From Anthoceros angustus (Eukaryota > Streptophyta > Anthocerotopsida > Anthocerotales > Anthocerotaceae): a DNA stretch of 64,000 nt. Location of the stretch: the NCBI GenBank assembly GCA_010909165.1, contig MU008200.1:62001-126000 (forward strand), written 5' to 3'. Within the stretch, counting starts at the first letter, position 1, and every line of letters begins with the position of its first letter. The translations under genes and the position numbers were made by a program. A model generated the notes under the pieces. That model ran no database searches and was not told the DNA's origin. It was given only the letters and a program-made list of their open reading frames with translations. Positions 32,565 to 44,953 of this stretch are shown in pieces.

Positions 32565-34129
32565 ATGAGTGACTGGGAGCTTCCGGATTTGCGATGGTTA
32601 GATGCAACAGCTGATAATGCAGGATCAGAGCCTGTGCTCCCTGTGCCTCTCATGTCCGATGCTCACTTCAAAGCAACCACTCATTTGTGTGAAGGTAGAG
32701 GCAACCGCTGGCAGGAGTCTCTCGGAGCTCAGTTCAACCAAGTAGTGGAATGCAGCAGAATCGGTGCGGATCGTCTGCTGCAACAGGTTCCTCGCTCGCA
32801 GATGGGTGTCAAACGTATAGCGTTTGAACCACAAGAGGAACAGCTCGGGGTTGCGGGAACTTGGTCGGATCCGATTTCACCAAATCCCCGGGAGGTTAGC
32901 AACTGCTGTATCAGGGGCCGACAAGGTGAAAGACTCTTCCTCACTTCAGCGGTCAGCCTTCTCCAGCATCGCGATAGCTGGACCGAAATGCTTGTTATCT
33001 CGTCTTCATTTTACCATCTCCCGCGCTTTCCTGACCCCATATAGCCAACTCTTTGGCAGGTGGGGACTTCCCGGACTCGCATCGGCTACCTTCTGCGCTT
33101 CTTCCCAGCGGATCCTCGACGTCCAAGAATCTAGGGGCTGTTACATGTCGTGGGGCCTTGGAACATCAACTCAAGCAGGGTACAACGAAGATGTCTGATG
33201 ATAGCAGGAGAGATTTGCAGGAAAGCTCCCATGGAGCTTTTAACAACACAAGCAAGGGTGGCCACACTTCCGACCACGACACCCATATATGGACAGAGAG
33301 GGAAAGACGGAAGAAAATGAACAGCATGTTTTCTACTCTTCATTCTTTGCTTCCAAATCATAGTGCAAAGGTATTACTGACTATGCTTATGTTTGCAGAG
33401 TCCTTCTACCTGCCTTTGGGCTAGAAATGGGAATGATCACTGATTTGATTGAGGTGCATGGCCTCTATCTTGTGATTGACTTGCTCTTGAAAATACAATG
33501 GTTGCTGTTGGCCATATCCGATGGCAAACGACCTCAATATCTCGCCTACCCACGGCAAGAACCGATTCACATTCTGAGACATATGTGTGCGTTGGTGGCA
33601 GGCTGACAAGTCAACTATCGTCGATGAAGCTATTAGTTACATTCAGACTTTGAAACAAACTAGAGAGGAGCTGAACAAACGCCGGTTCGAAGCTTCAGCT
33701 GGTGCAGGTGCTCATTTGCGTGTCCGGAATTCTGTGGTTACCCGCCACGATAGGATGATGTTGGCTTCCTGCGATACACCTCTTCAGCAGGCCGCGGTAC
33801 CTGTGCAACTGGCAGGGTCAGCTTCTAACCCCGTGTCGGCTGCTCCCTTAGAAGAAACCCGATGCATGCCCCGTAACTTTTCTGGCCCGGGACAGGTACA
33901 AGCTGGGCGTGGCAATCCAAGCTTTCAGACGTTGTCTTCCCCCAATGTGGTCCTTAATGTCTGTGGACATGATGCTTTCATTAGTATCTGCAGCGCCCGA
34001 CAGCCATGTCTACTGTCACAGATCTTATTTGTGATGGAGAAACACAAATTATTTGTCATGAACGCACATATCAACAGCACTCACACTAGCAGCCTCTACA
34101 TGATCCATGCTCAGGTCAGTGGACGCTGA
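32565..34129 (+). CDS. bHLH transcription factor (bHLH95/RGE1-like)
   Basis: Three exons, 32565-32925, 33060-33370 and 33602-34129, join in phase for about 399 aa. The bHLH domain spans exons 2 and 3: basic region [20 protein letters not shown] (with the E-box contact Glu and Arg residues), helix 1 to LLPNHSAK, then the loop and helix 2 [20 protein letters not shown]. The C-terminal part ([20 protein letters not shown] … [20 protein letters not shown]) has the ACT-like fold seen in plant bHLH proteins. This wording resembles the group of Arabidopsis bHLH95, which acts in endosperm and embryo development; a role here is not implied. A GT at 34115 might add another exon. The start at [11 protein letters not shown] is my choice; an upstream in-frame ATG exists at 32430. 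Confidence 0.8.
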
Positions 34130-34929
34130 TTTCATGCTGAATGTCGCTAGTGTCTCCCCATTATATGTATGCGCTGCTGCCTTTGTGGTTTGCAAAGCTA
34201 CGCTGACAGCAGATCGTTGGGATGTAGCCTGTGGACGAGACTTGTCAAGACCTTGGAGATGACCACCTGAAGACGACGCTCGAGGACTTGTCCAACTGTT
34301 TGCTCTCAGTACACTTGCCACATCCGATTTAAGCCCTCGAGGACTTTGTTTGTAAAGACGACAGACGGGACGTGCCTACATAGCGGTTTCCAAGCTTGCA
34401 CGTTAGGAAAGCTTGCTAGCTCCAGCTTGCACTTTTGCTTGTACTAGTAGGGTGCCCGATGAAAACTCTTCCTCGACAAAGTACCTATCCATGTCCCAGC
34501 ATCCACCTAAGGCCAACTGGCTTTGTCTACAGTGCTGTGTGTAGCCTCCGTCAATGACCTCCTCCAATCACACCCTTCCGATCACTTCGACCAAAGCTGA
34601 CCTACAAAACGTCCCTGGTAAGCAGCTTGCTATCCGTACCTTTATCGCTCCATGGGGCCAATTTGAACAGAAGAGGCTGTGTAATTCAACAGCTTTGAAT
34701 ATATTTAAGGGTCCATTGGTTCATTTGCTTTAGTCGGAGAAAATTCTTAGAGAACTCGTATGCACACCAGGCTCAGTCCTCTGAGGGCTAAGCCTCATGC
34801 ATTTATGCATAAATAAATACATTCGTTGATGAGACTTCTGTCCTGGACTGCGGAGCTAGCACGATATGCTCAGCAAGCGGATGGCTCTCTCAAAAGGTCT
34901 CGTACAATGACACCTAAAGCAAATGTGGA
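34130..34929. other. Intergenic region after bHLH gene
   Basis: No conserved frame recognised on either strand. Confidence 0.4.
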
Positions 34930-35230
34930 GCAAAGTGGCTGCATGTGTTTGACTCACTGCACCTTCAGAACGTGGTGTATTGGACTGAATTCATTGCTGA
35001 ATTCGCACGACAAGGAGACCACACAGCAACTTTGAAAGGCTTCAAACCAATGCAACTCTTAGGCATGAAGCCGAATGAGGACACTCTTTCAGTGCTCTCA
35101 TCATGCAGACTTTCTGGCATGAATTCATCTGGAGTGGGTCTTTGACGACCTCAAGGTCGTGCAGGGGCACCGAAAATCTGCTGCGAGCGATGCTGGTGCA
35201 GCCTACATGCATATACTGACCTGTGGTTGT
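34930..35230 (+). pseudogene. PPR gene fragment
   Basis: The plus strand reads MFDSLHLQNVVYWTEFIAEF and GFKPMQLLGMKPNEDTLSVL, which is an L-S-type PPR module pair with the usual VF..M...NVVSWTA.I..FA pattern. It is followed after stops by DAGAAYMHIL, resembling the E1/E2 signature DAAAYVLMSN. It is too short and interrupted to be a gene. It is divergent from the 5-15 kb PPR family, so it is an independent remnant. Confidence 0.6.
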
Positions 35231-35598
35231 CACTCTGCTTGCTTTGCACAAACATGAAAAAGTTGAACTCGGACGCCGAGGTTCTGATTCTATTGCAGCA
35301 CTTGTGGCCATGCTGGGCATGCCCGACTGTACACAGGAAAGCAAATGGCTCTCTGGGCAAGCTGAAGCGGAACGCTTTCTTCCTCGGTAAGGGTCAGAGT
35401 TGAGGATCAAAATTGGAGGTTGGGTTCGAGGTTATGGGTAACAGGATTAGGTTTAACCAATTTCGTAGTGCTCATGTACAACTTGAGCCAAAGGAGGCAC
35501 AACAACACTTCAACCAACATACATATGGAGCTAGCCAGCAGGGGCAATTAATGGGGTGTGATAGCGCGGATGTCAATACCGTGTACATCTCTAGTCAA
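35231..35598. other. Intergenic downstream of SF3B4
   Basis: No gene seen; includes the SF3B4 3' UTR. Confidence 0.4.
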
Positions 35599-37665
35599 CT
35601 AGAGAGGTGGAAAGGAAACTGGAGCGCCACCAGCTCCGGGCGGAATCATACCCTGCGGTGGAGGTGGTGGCGGCATACCAGGAGGCCCACGTGAAGGAGG
35701 TATCATCCCTTGTGGAGGGGGAGGAGGGCCACCTGGATTCATCGGAGGAGGTTGCATGTTTCCAGGAGATGGGGAAGGCCGCGTTGGTCCTTGGGGAGGT
35801 GGAGGTCCTCTCGCCCAAGGAGGAGGAGTCATTCCAAGTGGGGGAGGAGGGCGCCCTCCTGGAGGAGGTCCCGGGAAACCATGTGGAGGCGGAGGGGGCA
35901 TGTTTTGCGGTGGCCGAGATCCTGGTGGCCCTTGCCTGAACTGTTGCATATTGCTTTGAGGAGGCCTTGGCTGGTTCAGCCAGGGAGGTCTACCTTGCAT
36001 CTGATGTGGACCACCAGGCATTGGTGGTCCAGAACCTTGCATTTGCGGAGGTCCACCATATTGACCTTGCATAGGAGTTTGAGACATTTGCCCTTGAGGA
36101 GGCATCGGTAGGCCACCAAAGTGAAGGGGAGGAGGCATGTTACCATTGCCCAAGCTTGATAGAGGGCCCATATGACCATTCCCTTGCTGGACCATCGATG
36201 GTGGCCCACCTCCAAGTTGGGGAGGACCCACTGATGATGGGGGCCCACTTGCAAAGAGGGTATGAGGCCTGTTCTTCTGAGCACTTGGATTACTGGCTGC
36301 TAGCATTCTCTCTGCACAAACAAAGATGTGGTATTCATGACCTGGCAACTTCAAAACTTGCGCAAAGAGCATATAAGAGCGTTCAATCAGAACATACCTG
36401 CGGGTGTGCCGTGTCTTTCTCCTTTTGTATCTTTCTTATAAGCGTAAGACACCGTTATTGGACGATTGCAAAGATACTGACCATTCATTGCCTGCAGGCG
36501 TCAAGAACTCCATCAGAGCTTTGGTCCTCGAAACCCGGATCACATAAGCTGGCTATTCAGCTTACAGAAGTAGCTTAGGGCACCTATACCTCAATGGCAG
36601 AATCAGATGCCTCAAACGAATCATAGCTAATAAAACCAAAACCCCGTGAATTGCCGGAGTCTGGGTCCCTCATAATCTGTACGAAGAACAGAACAACAAC
36701 CACGTCTAAGAGGCTAACTGCAATAGAACTCCCAGACTTGTATCATATTGTGAAGAACTAGCATGGGGCTTACCTTGGGATTTGTCACAATCACACCAAA
36801 TGCACTAAAGGTATCATAAAGCAGCTTCTCGTCGACATCCTGCAAATCGTACAAGGACTTAGTGCCATGCATTGTGGGAACTGCTGAGAAACCAATGAAT
36901 TGTGATTTCCTTACCGAATCTAGATTTCCTACAAACAAGTTGGCACCCACATCCAAGCTCTTCTTATCTTGAGAGGCCTGTCGGGATCAAGCCGAAGCAA
37001 ACCTTCAGCATCAAGGACAGCAGATGGATAGCAAACCTTCAGCATCAAAGACGCAGCTCAGTCCATAAATACCTTGTTAACACGAATAGGCTTCCCGTGC
37101 AGCTTTATCATGTTCAGAATCTTGATAGCCTGTGTAACATCCAGCTGGATCAGACACACCATAATGGCATAACAGTCAGAGTTGTCACTTACTAATGGTT
37201 ATGCTCACATAATCAGCATCTTCTTCGCTTCGGAACTCCACAAAGCCGTATCCCTGGTGAAGATTGGACACCCTATCCTTCGGGACGTAGACATTAACTG
37301 CACAGAACGCCAGGTTCTTTCTTCCTTGAGAGCCGACGATTCCCAACTACACAATTGTCATGAAATGCCTAACAGATGACCCACCAACTGGTCCAGCTTG
37401 CACGAATAACTCCCACAAAAGCTCCTCCGACACCTAACAGCACATAAGAACGCTCGTGGTATTTCATTTCGGCAGCCGCACTGCGCAGTTATTAAGAGCA
37501 GAGCGATTGGAGACCCTAAAGGCCTCCCTCACACCAGAAGGAAACAATGAGAGGTCGAACCTGAGGATCCAGGTTTCCAACGTACGCTGTAGCATCCTGA
37601 TTTCGCTCGGCTGCGTGCTGCCCCAATAAATTGGCTCCTACGCCAGGCGTGATCCTCGTTGTCAT
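35599..37665 (-). CDS. SF3B4: Splicing factor 3B subunit 4 (SF3B4/SAP49)
   Basis: Nine exons: 37665-37561, 37433-37385, 37297-37209, 37129-37073, 36977-36915, 36839-36774, 36676-36590, 36491-36398, 36311-35599; 440 aa with consistent phase. Two RRMs are visible. RRM1 runs from [11 protein letters not shown] through [25 protein letters not shown] and [23 protein letters not shown]2 runs from [10 protein letters not shown] through [20 protein letters not shown] and [40 protein letters not shown] follows, and from residue about 200 a Pro/Gly/Met-rich tail. In the U2 snRNP the protein contacts pre-mRNA upstream of the branch site and binds SF3B2. Some introns are only about 60-130 nt. Fragments of the last exon were copied into the copia element 8 kb away. 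Confidence 0.95.
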
Positions 37666-38165
37666 TGTTTGCCACTGTACCTGTACCGAGCTCACGGTGT
37701 CGACGACCCCATTTGAAAAGACCTTCAGCTTCAGCTGGCAGCTCATACTCAGCGAGGGTTTAGTGTTTGCTAAAAGGAGATGTTCCTAGATATCATCATT
37801 TATCAGTAAGAGTATCTGGTAGATGTACTAGCCACATATTACAATGTACGTCACATAAATTACTTTGATTATGCAGGTATGTTATATAACCTATATCTAT
37901 TTAAATAATTATATTAATATAAATACTTTAAAATTATATATATATATTATATAGATTGATCCAAAATAAGTTGAGGTAGTACTTTCTTCAAAGAAAATAT
38001 TTGCCTCATTTACAATTACTCTTGTGAGACGAACTTCCCATTGGATCACTACAGAAATGGGGTATACAATCCTAATCCTAGGGTGGACTTAGATAAAATT
38101 CTTCTTCTTCTTCTACGTTGATGGAATGTCCTTCGGGGTCATCCTGATATAAACTTCCACTTGGA
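37666..38165. other. SF3B4 promoter and AT-rich transition
   Basis: Proximal 100 bp should hold the SF3B4 promoter. From about 37850 the DNA becomes strongly AT-rich with TATATA runs at 37932-37956. No gene seen. Confidence 0.5.
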
Positions 38166-38269
38166 TCACTCAAAGTGTACTAAACAAGCACAATAAGGAG
38201 CATCCATGAGACAAGCATAATATCCACAAGCCAGGCACAATATGTAACTCGGATCCATGACACAGACAT

Positions 38270-38370
38270 AAGGCATTGGTATACATAGATAGGCATAATG
38301 ACTTGGGGTATAGAGATAAGGCATTGGTATACATAGATAGGCATAATGACTTGGGGTATAGAGATAGGTA
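38270..38370. repeat. Short tandem repeat, about 47-bp unit
   Basis: Two adjacent near-identical units each contain gcattggtatacatagatag and cataatgacttggggtatag. Open frames across it are artefacts of the repeat. Confidence 0.7.
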
Positions 38371-38518
38371 TGATGATGATAACCACGCGCAGCGCACAAT
38401 TACAAGTATCCACAAAAAGACATTCATACATAATGAAGATGAGTATTCACAAAACATATTCGTACATATTAAGATGAGTACATATTAAGATGAGAAATAT
38501 GCAGTTAGTTAAGTACCG

Positions 38519-38960
38519 CTAAATCCAATTAGTATTTAGGATGAGGAGAGGAAGCCCCGAGCAATGTTCACTAATTATGCTAAATCCAATTAGTGTTTGG
38601 GATGAGGAGAAGAAGCCCCCAGCAATGTTCCCTAATTAAGTGCGCCTAGCCCGAATCACACCTAGTGAAGTACGGCTAAATCCAATTAGTATTTGGAATT
38701 AGGAGAAGAACCACCCAACAATGTTCTCTAATTAAGTGCCCCTAGGCCGAATCACACCTAGTGAAGTATCGCTAAATCCAACTAGTATTTGGGGTGAGGA
38801 GAAGAAGCCCCCAGCAATGTTCACTAATTAAGTGCCCCTAGGCCGAATCACACCTAGTGAAGTAACGCTAAATCCAATGAGTATTTGGGTTGAGGAGAAG
38901 AAGCCCCCATCAATGTTCACTAATCAAGTGCCCCTAGGCTGAATCGCACCTCTAGTTTAG
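38519..38960. repeat. 96-bp satellite-like tandem repeat, about 4.6 copies
   Basis: Units starting ctaaatccaa occur at 38580, 38676, 38772 and 38868, exactly 96 bp apart, with a shortened (61-bp) unit at 38519. Each contains gaggagaagaagcccccagc, caatgttcactaattaagtg and a cctaggccgaatcacaccta segment. Copies differ by roughly 5-15 percent. No coding pattern. Confidence 0.9.
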
Positions 38961-39036
38961 GCGTTTTCCACCTACCATGTTATAAAGTCAATGATAAGCT
39001 TATAATAAACCATTATCTAATCCCCAATAAGGGCTA

Positions 39037-39291
39037 ACCTTTGGTATGGCCACCTCGGTTGGAATCATTTTCTTGTGAGTGAATCCAAAGGCACATTATC
39101 ACTCATGTCAAATTCATTATATATCAACAAATCTAGAGACAAGGACCATGCACGCTCCTCTCCATCCCCTTCATATCGAACCATCAGCCTTGAATCCCAT
39201 GGACTTCGCAAACCATACCATACATGTATGGTATGCCCACCGTATGGTATATCGTGTATGGTATGCATACCGAGGTGGCCATACCAAAGGT
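39037..39291. mobile_element. Small element with 23-bp terminal inverted repeats (MITE-like)
   Basis: 39037-39059 and 39269-39291 are perfect 23-bp inverted copies bounding a 255-bp segment with internal gtatggtatgc-type palindromes. I do not see a convincing target-site duplication, so the mobile origin is inferred only from structure. Confidence 0.45.
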
Positions 39292-39307
39292 GCATACCAT
39301 ACATTTG

Positions 39308-39342
39308 GACACACATGAAAGAAGCAATCTTTCATGTGTGTC
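39308..39342. repeat. Perfect 14-bp hairpin
   Basis: Arms 39308-39321 and 39329-39342 are perfect reverse complements with a 7-nt loop (aagcaat). Could fold as a stem-loop in either DNA or RNA. It lies just outside the 23-bp inverted-repeat element. Confidence 0.7.
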
Positions 39343-39419
39343 TAAATAGCTTAGGTCAAATGAACACACCTTTATAAGAACATTGTTCAGCATCATGTGC
39401 TTCAATAGGTACTTGGATG

Positions 39420-40332
39420 TGATAAAATAGCTTACTATTAGGGCACTCTTCACTAGGGCACCTAGGACTTAATAATTAATTTAGTCCTTATGGCACTAGG
39501 TAGTTTCTTTAGTAGTTATTTAACTGGTTAGTTGTTACAACCAAATTATTTAGTCCTTAGGGCACTAGGTAATTTCTTTAGTAGTTATTTAATTGGTTAG
39601 TTGTTACAACCACTTAACGGTTATATCATGCCGTGTGATACTAATCTCTCTGCACTTGGGTTTAGTGTTTGATTAGCATTAATTAATCTAATTACTTATC
39701 TTTAAGTAAGTAATTCGTGTTAATTAATCTAAGGTACTTATGTTAATTAAGAATTAATTAGTGTTAATTAATCTAAGGTACTTATGTTAATTAAACATTA
39801 ATTAGTGTTGATTAATATAAGGTGTTTATGTTAATTAATCATTTATTAGTGTTAATTAAACATGGTTAGCAATAGCTAAGTGGATAAGCTCAAATAATAT
39901 GCTTGGCATATTCCTTGCATATTATAGTATATTACGATATTTCCAGATATCGTGCGATAGGATATCTTATGAATATAGTGCGAGCTAGTGTATATAGACC
40001 CCCGGGTGAGACAGCTGGATCATGGAAGTCCTCAGATATCAATAAGGTGTTGTGAAGAGGCCAATGACTCAGAGGCGTGTGTGAGGAATTTGCGTGTTGT
40101 TCCGTGGGGAGTGTGTTTGTCTTGCGCGAGCTACTCCTCCCTTGTTAATGGTTGCATCTATATATCTAGATCGTATTAGATTTGTTTGCTTGGTTGTTGG
40201 TCGGGAAGTGCTTATATGAATTCAAGTGCCACTCGTGCGACGATAACAACCTTGCCTATATAAAGGCAACGTATGCTACTATTATGAATCAATGCAACAC
40301 ATATTGCTTGAGCTTGTGTATGATTCTCATCA
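39420..40332 (+). repeat. 5' LTR of the copia element (913 bp)
   Basis: Starts TGATAAAATAGC and ends CATCA just before the primer-binding site. Contains a duplicated segment of about 70-90 bp (…ggcactaggtagtttctttagtag… at about 39490 and 39563), a set of ttaattaa-type repeats (39680-39860), and a TATA box ctatataaagg at 40256-40266 suited to transcription of the element. Confidence 0.85.
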
Positions 40333-42153
40333 TGGTATCAGAACACACTTGCTCTTTGTTTGCTTGTGCATCCTCATGTTTGCTTATCTATGAGACACTT
40401 TCTAATCTAGCATTTGCCTAGATGGATTGTGTTTATCATAAAATTGCTATCTTTGCATGCATTCTTTTTATGCTAACATTTCTCTTCTAACAATGCTTTT
40501 ATGCACTAATTCTTTGTCCTTCCTCCATGGATTTGTGTTCCCTTAGAAGGAGGAGGCATAGAGTTAAGAAGAGGTAGTAAGACAACAAGAACAAATTAGG
40601 AGCCCAACACATAGAAGCAATAGAAGACAACAAGCTATAGAGGGAGATAGAAGAAACCTCCTCTTGTATAGCAAACTTCATTGCATCTATTTAATTTCTA
40701 AACCGGATCAAGGGAAGTTTATCAAGCTAGCTAGGCGTGATTTGCTAGAAGTTTTAGCCCAATTCACGTCAAGGCATTAGAATTAGCTCTCCAACATATC
40801 CCAAATTTGAATCTGGTATTAGTACTCCTTTATCTTCTAGTCAAGACAAAATAGCATAGAAACTCTTAGATTTCAAGAAATTGATAGTCAATTAGCAACT
40901 CTTAGAATCCAATCCTTTGATCTTAAGGAGAATTATCTGAATTAAGGACAAAATTGTCTATTCTCTCTAAGGTTGATAATGCGCGAGATTGAGCATGCTA
41001 TCATCATCCGAATCGATTATGATGCAAGAGAAGAGTTTCGCGTGCAATAGAAGATGAGAGGTATCTGCGAGGCCTAGTCCTCTAAATCACCTACAATGGC
41101 TGGAGTGATCAATGATGAAGAACAAAGCTGTTCCTAATTCCCCATTGGGTAATGATAATGCTAACACTTCATTGCATTATCATTATGGTAACGATTTCAA
41201 AGAAGAGATAGATTCAATGGAAGGGATTATGACATCGGTCATTGAGAATGCGAGGAGCTTTGCGGCAAAGAGACCTTTGGGGCATCGTCGATGGATCAAT
41301 TCCAAGGCCACACGCCCGATTTGAGCGTGAACTTCAACCTTCTGGACGCCCGAGGGCGAAGGCACAAGATTTATTGGTCGGTGGACTTTCTCAACATATG
41401 GTGAGACATGTCGCTGCAAAGACCTCCAAGGATATGTGGACTCACCTTGCTCAATTATATTCATCTCGAGATGTAATGAGTATTGTTGCACTTCACGTAA
41501 CTTCCGCAACCTCTCAATGAAGGAGTCCGAACATCATGTTAATGCATTTCGATTGGCACGATCCCATTTGGAATCTTCAATGGCGTACCTATCTCAGAGA
41601 TGGAGGCTTACGGCATTCTCTTATCTTCATTGCCGCCTTCTTATAGGGCTTTCATTACAACTCAAAATGCGTGATTCGTAATGTCGAAAAAACTGGATGA
41701 AGATCCAAATGAAGAGCGACATGTTTCGAACTTATTGGAGCATTGCTACGAGGAGGCAAGCGAGCGTCATCATCACTCCAGCCAACAAGCGGCGGTGATG
41801 TATTCACAAAGGGGTAGAGGGCGAGGCGAGGCGAGGTTCTACTTTCCAACGACCCCATATCCTGCACATACTTTCCAAGATGGAGGCATCTTCTTCAACA
41901 CTGCAAGAGGTAACAAGAAGGCGGGATTATATGTAATTGGTGCGAGAATCCCAAATCACATGGAAAAGGATTGTCGTAAGAAGAAGAACTGGGAACCTCG
42001 GAAGGAGGCCCCACCTGGAGCTAACGTTGCAGCGAAGAAACAATCTTCCTCAACTCCAGCAGTGCTCACTGTGTGCTTGGCTTCTTCCAAGCCCTCCAAT
42101 AGGGTTATGAAGTCAAAGGCAAAGAAGATTGGGTATGCCGACTCATCAAAGGT

Positions 42154-42558
42154 TTGTATGGCCTTAAGCAGTCAGGCAAGAATTGGAATTTAACCATACA
42201 TGTACAACTTATTGGGAGAGGATTTAAGCAAAGCCAGGGTGATGCTTGTATGTACATCCTAATATCTGGCAATGATATATTTTACCTTCTACTTTATGTT
42301 GATGATGTATTTATGGCAACAAACTCCCTTACTCTCCTAGCCGAAACTAAAGCATGGCTTAGGACTCTATTTGAGATGTCCGATCTAGGAGAAATGACAT
42401 ATGCACTTGGTGTTAATATTATACGAAATAGAGGTAATAAGACTCTAAGTATAGTTCAAACCAAGTATATTAAGGAGAGTTTAGCTAAATTTAGACTTGA
42501 GGATGCAAAGCCCGCACCCACACCTTTTGCAAGTGGTGTTAGGCTTACCTCGATATGA
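42154..42558 (+). CDS. Copia reverse transcriptase fragment with YVDD active site
   Basis: A 134-codon frame inside the copia element. It reads MYGLKQSGKNWNLTIHVQLI, then YLLLYVDDVFMATNSLTLLA with the catalytic YVDD, DLGEMTYALGVNIIR, and TKYIKESLAKFRLEDAKPAP, the typical copia RT thumb and connection. The preceding residues DWVCRLIKGLYGLKQ continue upstream only a few codons before gag sequence resumes, marking the internal deletion junction near 42120. Further RNase H pieces lie in other frames to about 43260 (HIAVEYHYIREKLEDQTINI, DLLTKSLG). Confidence 0.85.
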   Translation: MYGLKQSGKNWNLTIHVQLIGRGFKQSQGDACMYILISGNDIFYLLLYVDDVFMATNSLTLLAETKAWLRTLFEMSDLGEMTYALGVNIIRNRGNKTLSIVQTKYIKESLAKFRLEDAKPAPTPFASGVRLTSI

Positions 42559-43269
42559 GTCCCAAAAGCAGTGAAGAAAAGCTAGAAATGTCAGTTCCAT
42601 ACCGACATGCGTTGGCACTCTAATATATTTATGCAATTTTACGAGACCGGATATATCTTTTGAAGTCGGCCTCGCTCACAATTCTTGGAGAACCACAGGC
42701 GTGAGCCTTTGGATGTCTAAGCGTATATTCGAGATACCTTAAAGGCACTATGTACAGGGATCGATGTTCAAGCATACACCAGCTATCAACACATTAACTC
42801 TAACGGCATATCTTGATGCCGACTATCTTTAGTGACCCGACACGAAAATCATGTCGGGGTATGTATTACTCTTGGGAGGAGCACCAATATCCTGGTCAAG
42901 TAAGAAACAACCTACTATAGCTTTGTCAATCACTGAGTGTGGTACTAACCTCGGTTCTAAAGACATAGTGTGGTCCGAGGTTAGTTTTGAGTGAACTTCA
43001 CCATCCTCAACTTAAGCCTACATCTTTGTTTAGTGATAGCCGGTGCCATTGCACTTGCACGAAATCTGTTTTCATTCTAGAACTAAACATATAGCTGTTG
43101 AGTATCACTACATAAGGGAAAAGTTAGAAGATCAAACCATAAATATTAGTTATGTTCAAACTTTAGACAATGTCGATTTATTAACAAAGTCATTGGGAAT
43201 TGAGTTACATAGGAAACACATGAAATGTTTGGGTATAATGGACACACTGTCCAAACCTTTAACCTAATA

Positions 43270-44369
43270 CTCACCCTAGCAGCCTTAGGGCCGATTTAAG
43301 ATAACCTTAAAATCTTAGCCCAAAAATTATTGTCTTACTATTTTCTGAACATTTTCTTCTTCTATCTCAAAATAGCTTAGGTCATCCTGCCTTCCTCTTC
43401 ATAGACGGCCAACATAGAACCTGGAATATTTATATTAAAAATAAAAATAATATTTAAGCAGTATTTATGTGATTAAAACAATAAATTCCCTTAGCACCAA
43501 AGGCACCTACGGAAAATATGTTTGATATGTCCTGGAAATTCCTCACATGGGAGACTTGCTATTTTTATCATGTGGATGGTAGTTTCCTCACATATATAGG
43601 AGTCCGGGACATCTCCCTTTTCACTTAAACCTAAGGTGAGTATGTATACTTTATTTTCCTGGTCACCTTTTGGTAGAATTCCTGGCTTATAATAGCCCAT
43701 GTTTTTGTCTTTAATACACTTAGGAAACAAAATGTGTTTACACCGCATCAAGCTGCAGAAAATTTATGCTAGGTTATTATAGATCCTAAAACTCATATAG
43801 AAATTAGGATGCTTAAAATCGATAACCCTTATTTAATATATTGCACCTTTCTTTTCCCTTCCTTGTCATATCCTCCCATGCCGTCTCCACCCATCTCGCC
43901 GCAAACGCCACACAAGTGTCGACCTCTTATCCATCAAGCATTAGCATCCTTGTAATCCACTTGTGTCATAGCTTCTTCTTAGAAGCATAAGATGGGCAGC
44001 AATCTTTCCTACAAACACTTTTGGCGGTGGGCATTTTGCGGAGCATCATTCATTGAGAGGGGAGGCACGTCCTCATCACCTAGGCTGCGCTTCCTCCTTT
44101 GGTGAGCACATCCGGCAATTGCTTCACAAATGAAGACATGGCAGAAATGACATGGACAATGAGGCTTTCCTCTTGCCGGAGCGCCCCAGGATCCTTAGGC
44201 ATCTGTTCGCTTCATCCTCCGAGGATGAGGTCGATCAATGACAAATGCAGGAGATTTCTTTTGAAAGGTGCAGGAAGGACGAGGTCTGGAGGCGAGACTC
44301 TTCATCAGGAGCGATCATGATCAGTAGGGGCGCCCTCTCCTTTTGTTTGGGCGCCAGCGCCTGGCGTCC
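43270..44369. other. Non-coding 3' internal part of the copia element
   Basis: Between the RNase H remnants and the captured gene pieces. No coding pattern recognised; may include further captured or rearranged DNA. Confidence 0.4.
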
Positions 44370-44535
44370 CTTGCCTGAACTGTTGCATATTGCTTTGAGG
44401 AGGCCTTGGCTGGTTCAGCCAGGAGGCCCACGTGAAGGAGGTATCATCCTTGTGGAGGGGAGGAGGGCCACCTGGATTCATCGGAGGAGGCATCGGTAGG
44501 CCACCAAAGTGAAGGGAGGAGGCATCGGTAGGGGC
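44370..44535 (-). pseudogene. Three shuffled SF3B4 last-exon fragments captured by the copia element
   Basis: 44371-44424 matches 35932-35983 (coding [15 protein letters not shown] region), 44421-44489 matches 35682-35750 ([11 protein letters not shown] region), and 44488-44531 matches 36101-36141 ([10 protein letters not shown] region). Identity is near complete apart from shortened G-runs. Order in the gene is 35682, 35932, 36101; order here is 35932, 35682, 36101, so the pieces were rearranged. They keep the orientation of SF3B4 (coding strand minus) and lie antisense to the element. Confidence 0.85.
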
Positions 44536-44953
44536 GCCTCCTCCTGTGGGCAGGATTGGGCGCGCCTTGCTGCGGGTAGCCACCCTCCGCCATCGCCATC
44601 ACCGCATGTACCAACCACCAAGTTGTCGGGATCGCGTGAAGTTTGAGGAAGAAGGGTATTATCCATTATCCTTTTGATTTTCCTTTTCGGAAATTAGGTA
44701 TTTTCTGGATTTTCCTCTATATATAAATCCGCTTAAATACTTTTAATTAGTTTTAATTCCACCTATTCTTGAAGTTGGGTTATTAGTTTCTCATCTCGTT
44801 CTCCTTAAGTGGGAGTTATTTTAATAGTGATTATTACTTTCAGTTTTACTTTATGCCTTTAAGTAAAGTTTAGTTAGGGACTAGTTTTACTAGACTAGTT
44901 TTCCTAGACCTCTTTTGGTCAGAAAATCACCCCTAGTTCATAGTGAGTGGGAG

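Noticed and set aside
35607-36111. Gly/Glu- and Arg/Trp-rich plus-strand frames
   Set aside because: Antisense of the Pro/Gly-rich SF3B4 tail.
38166-38457. Overlapping Tyr/Leu-rich minus-strand frames
   Set aside because: Generated by the 47-bp tandem repeat; no domain.
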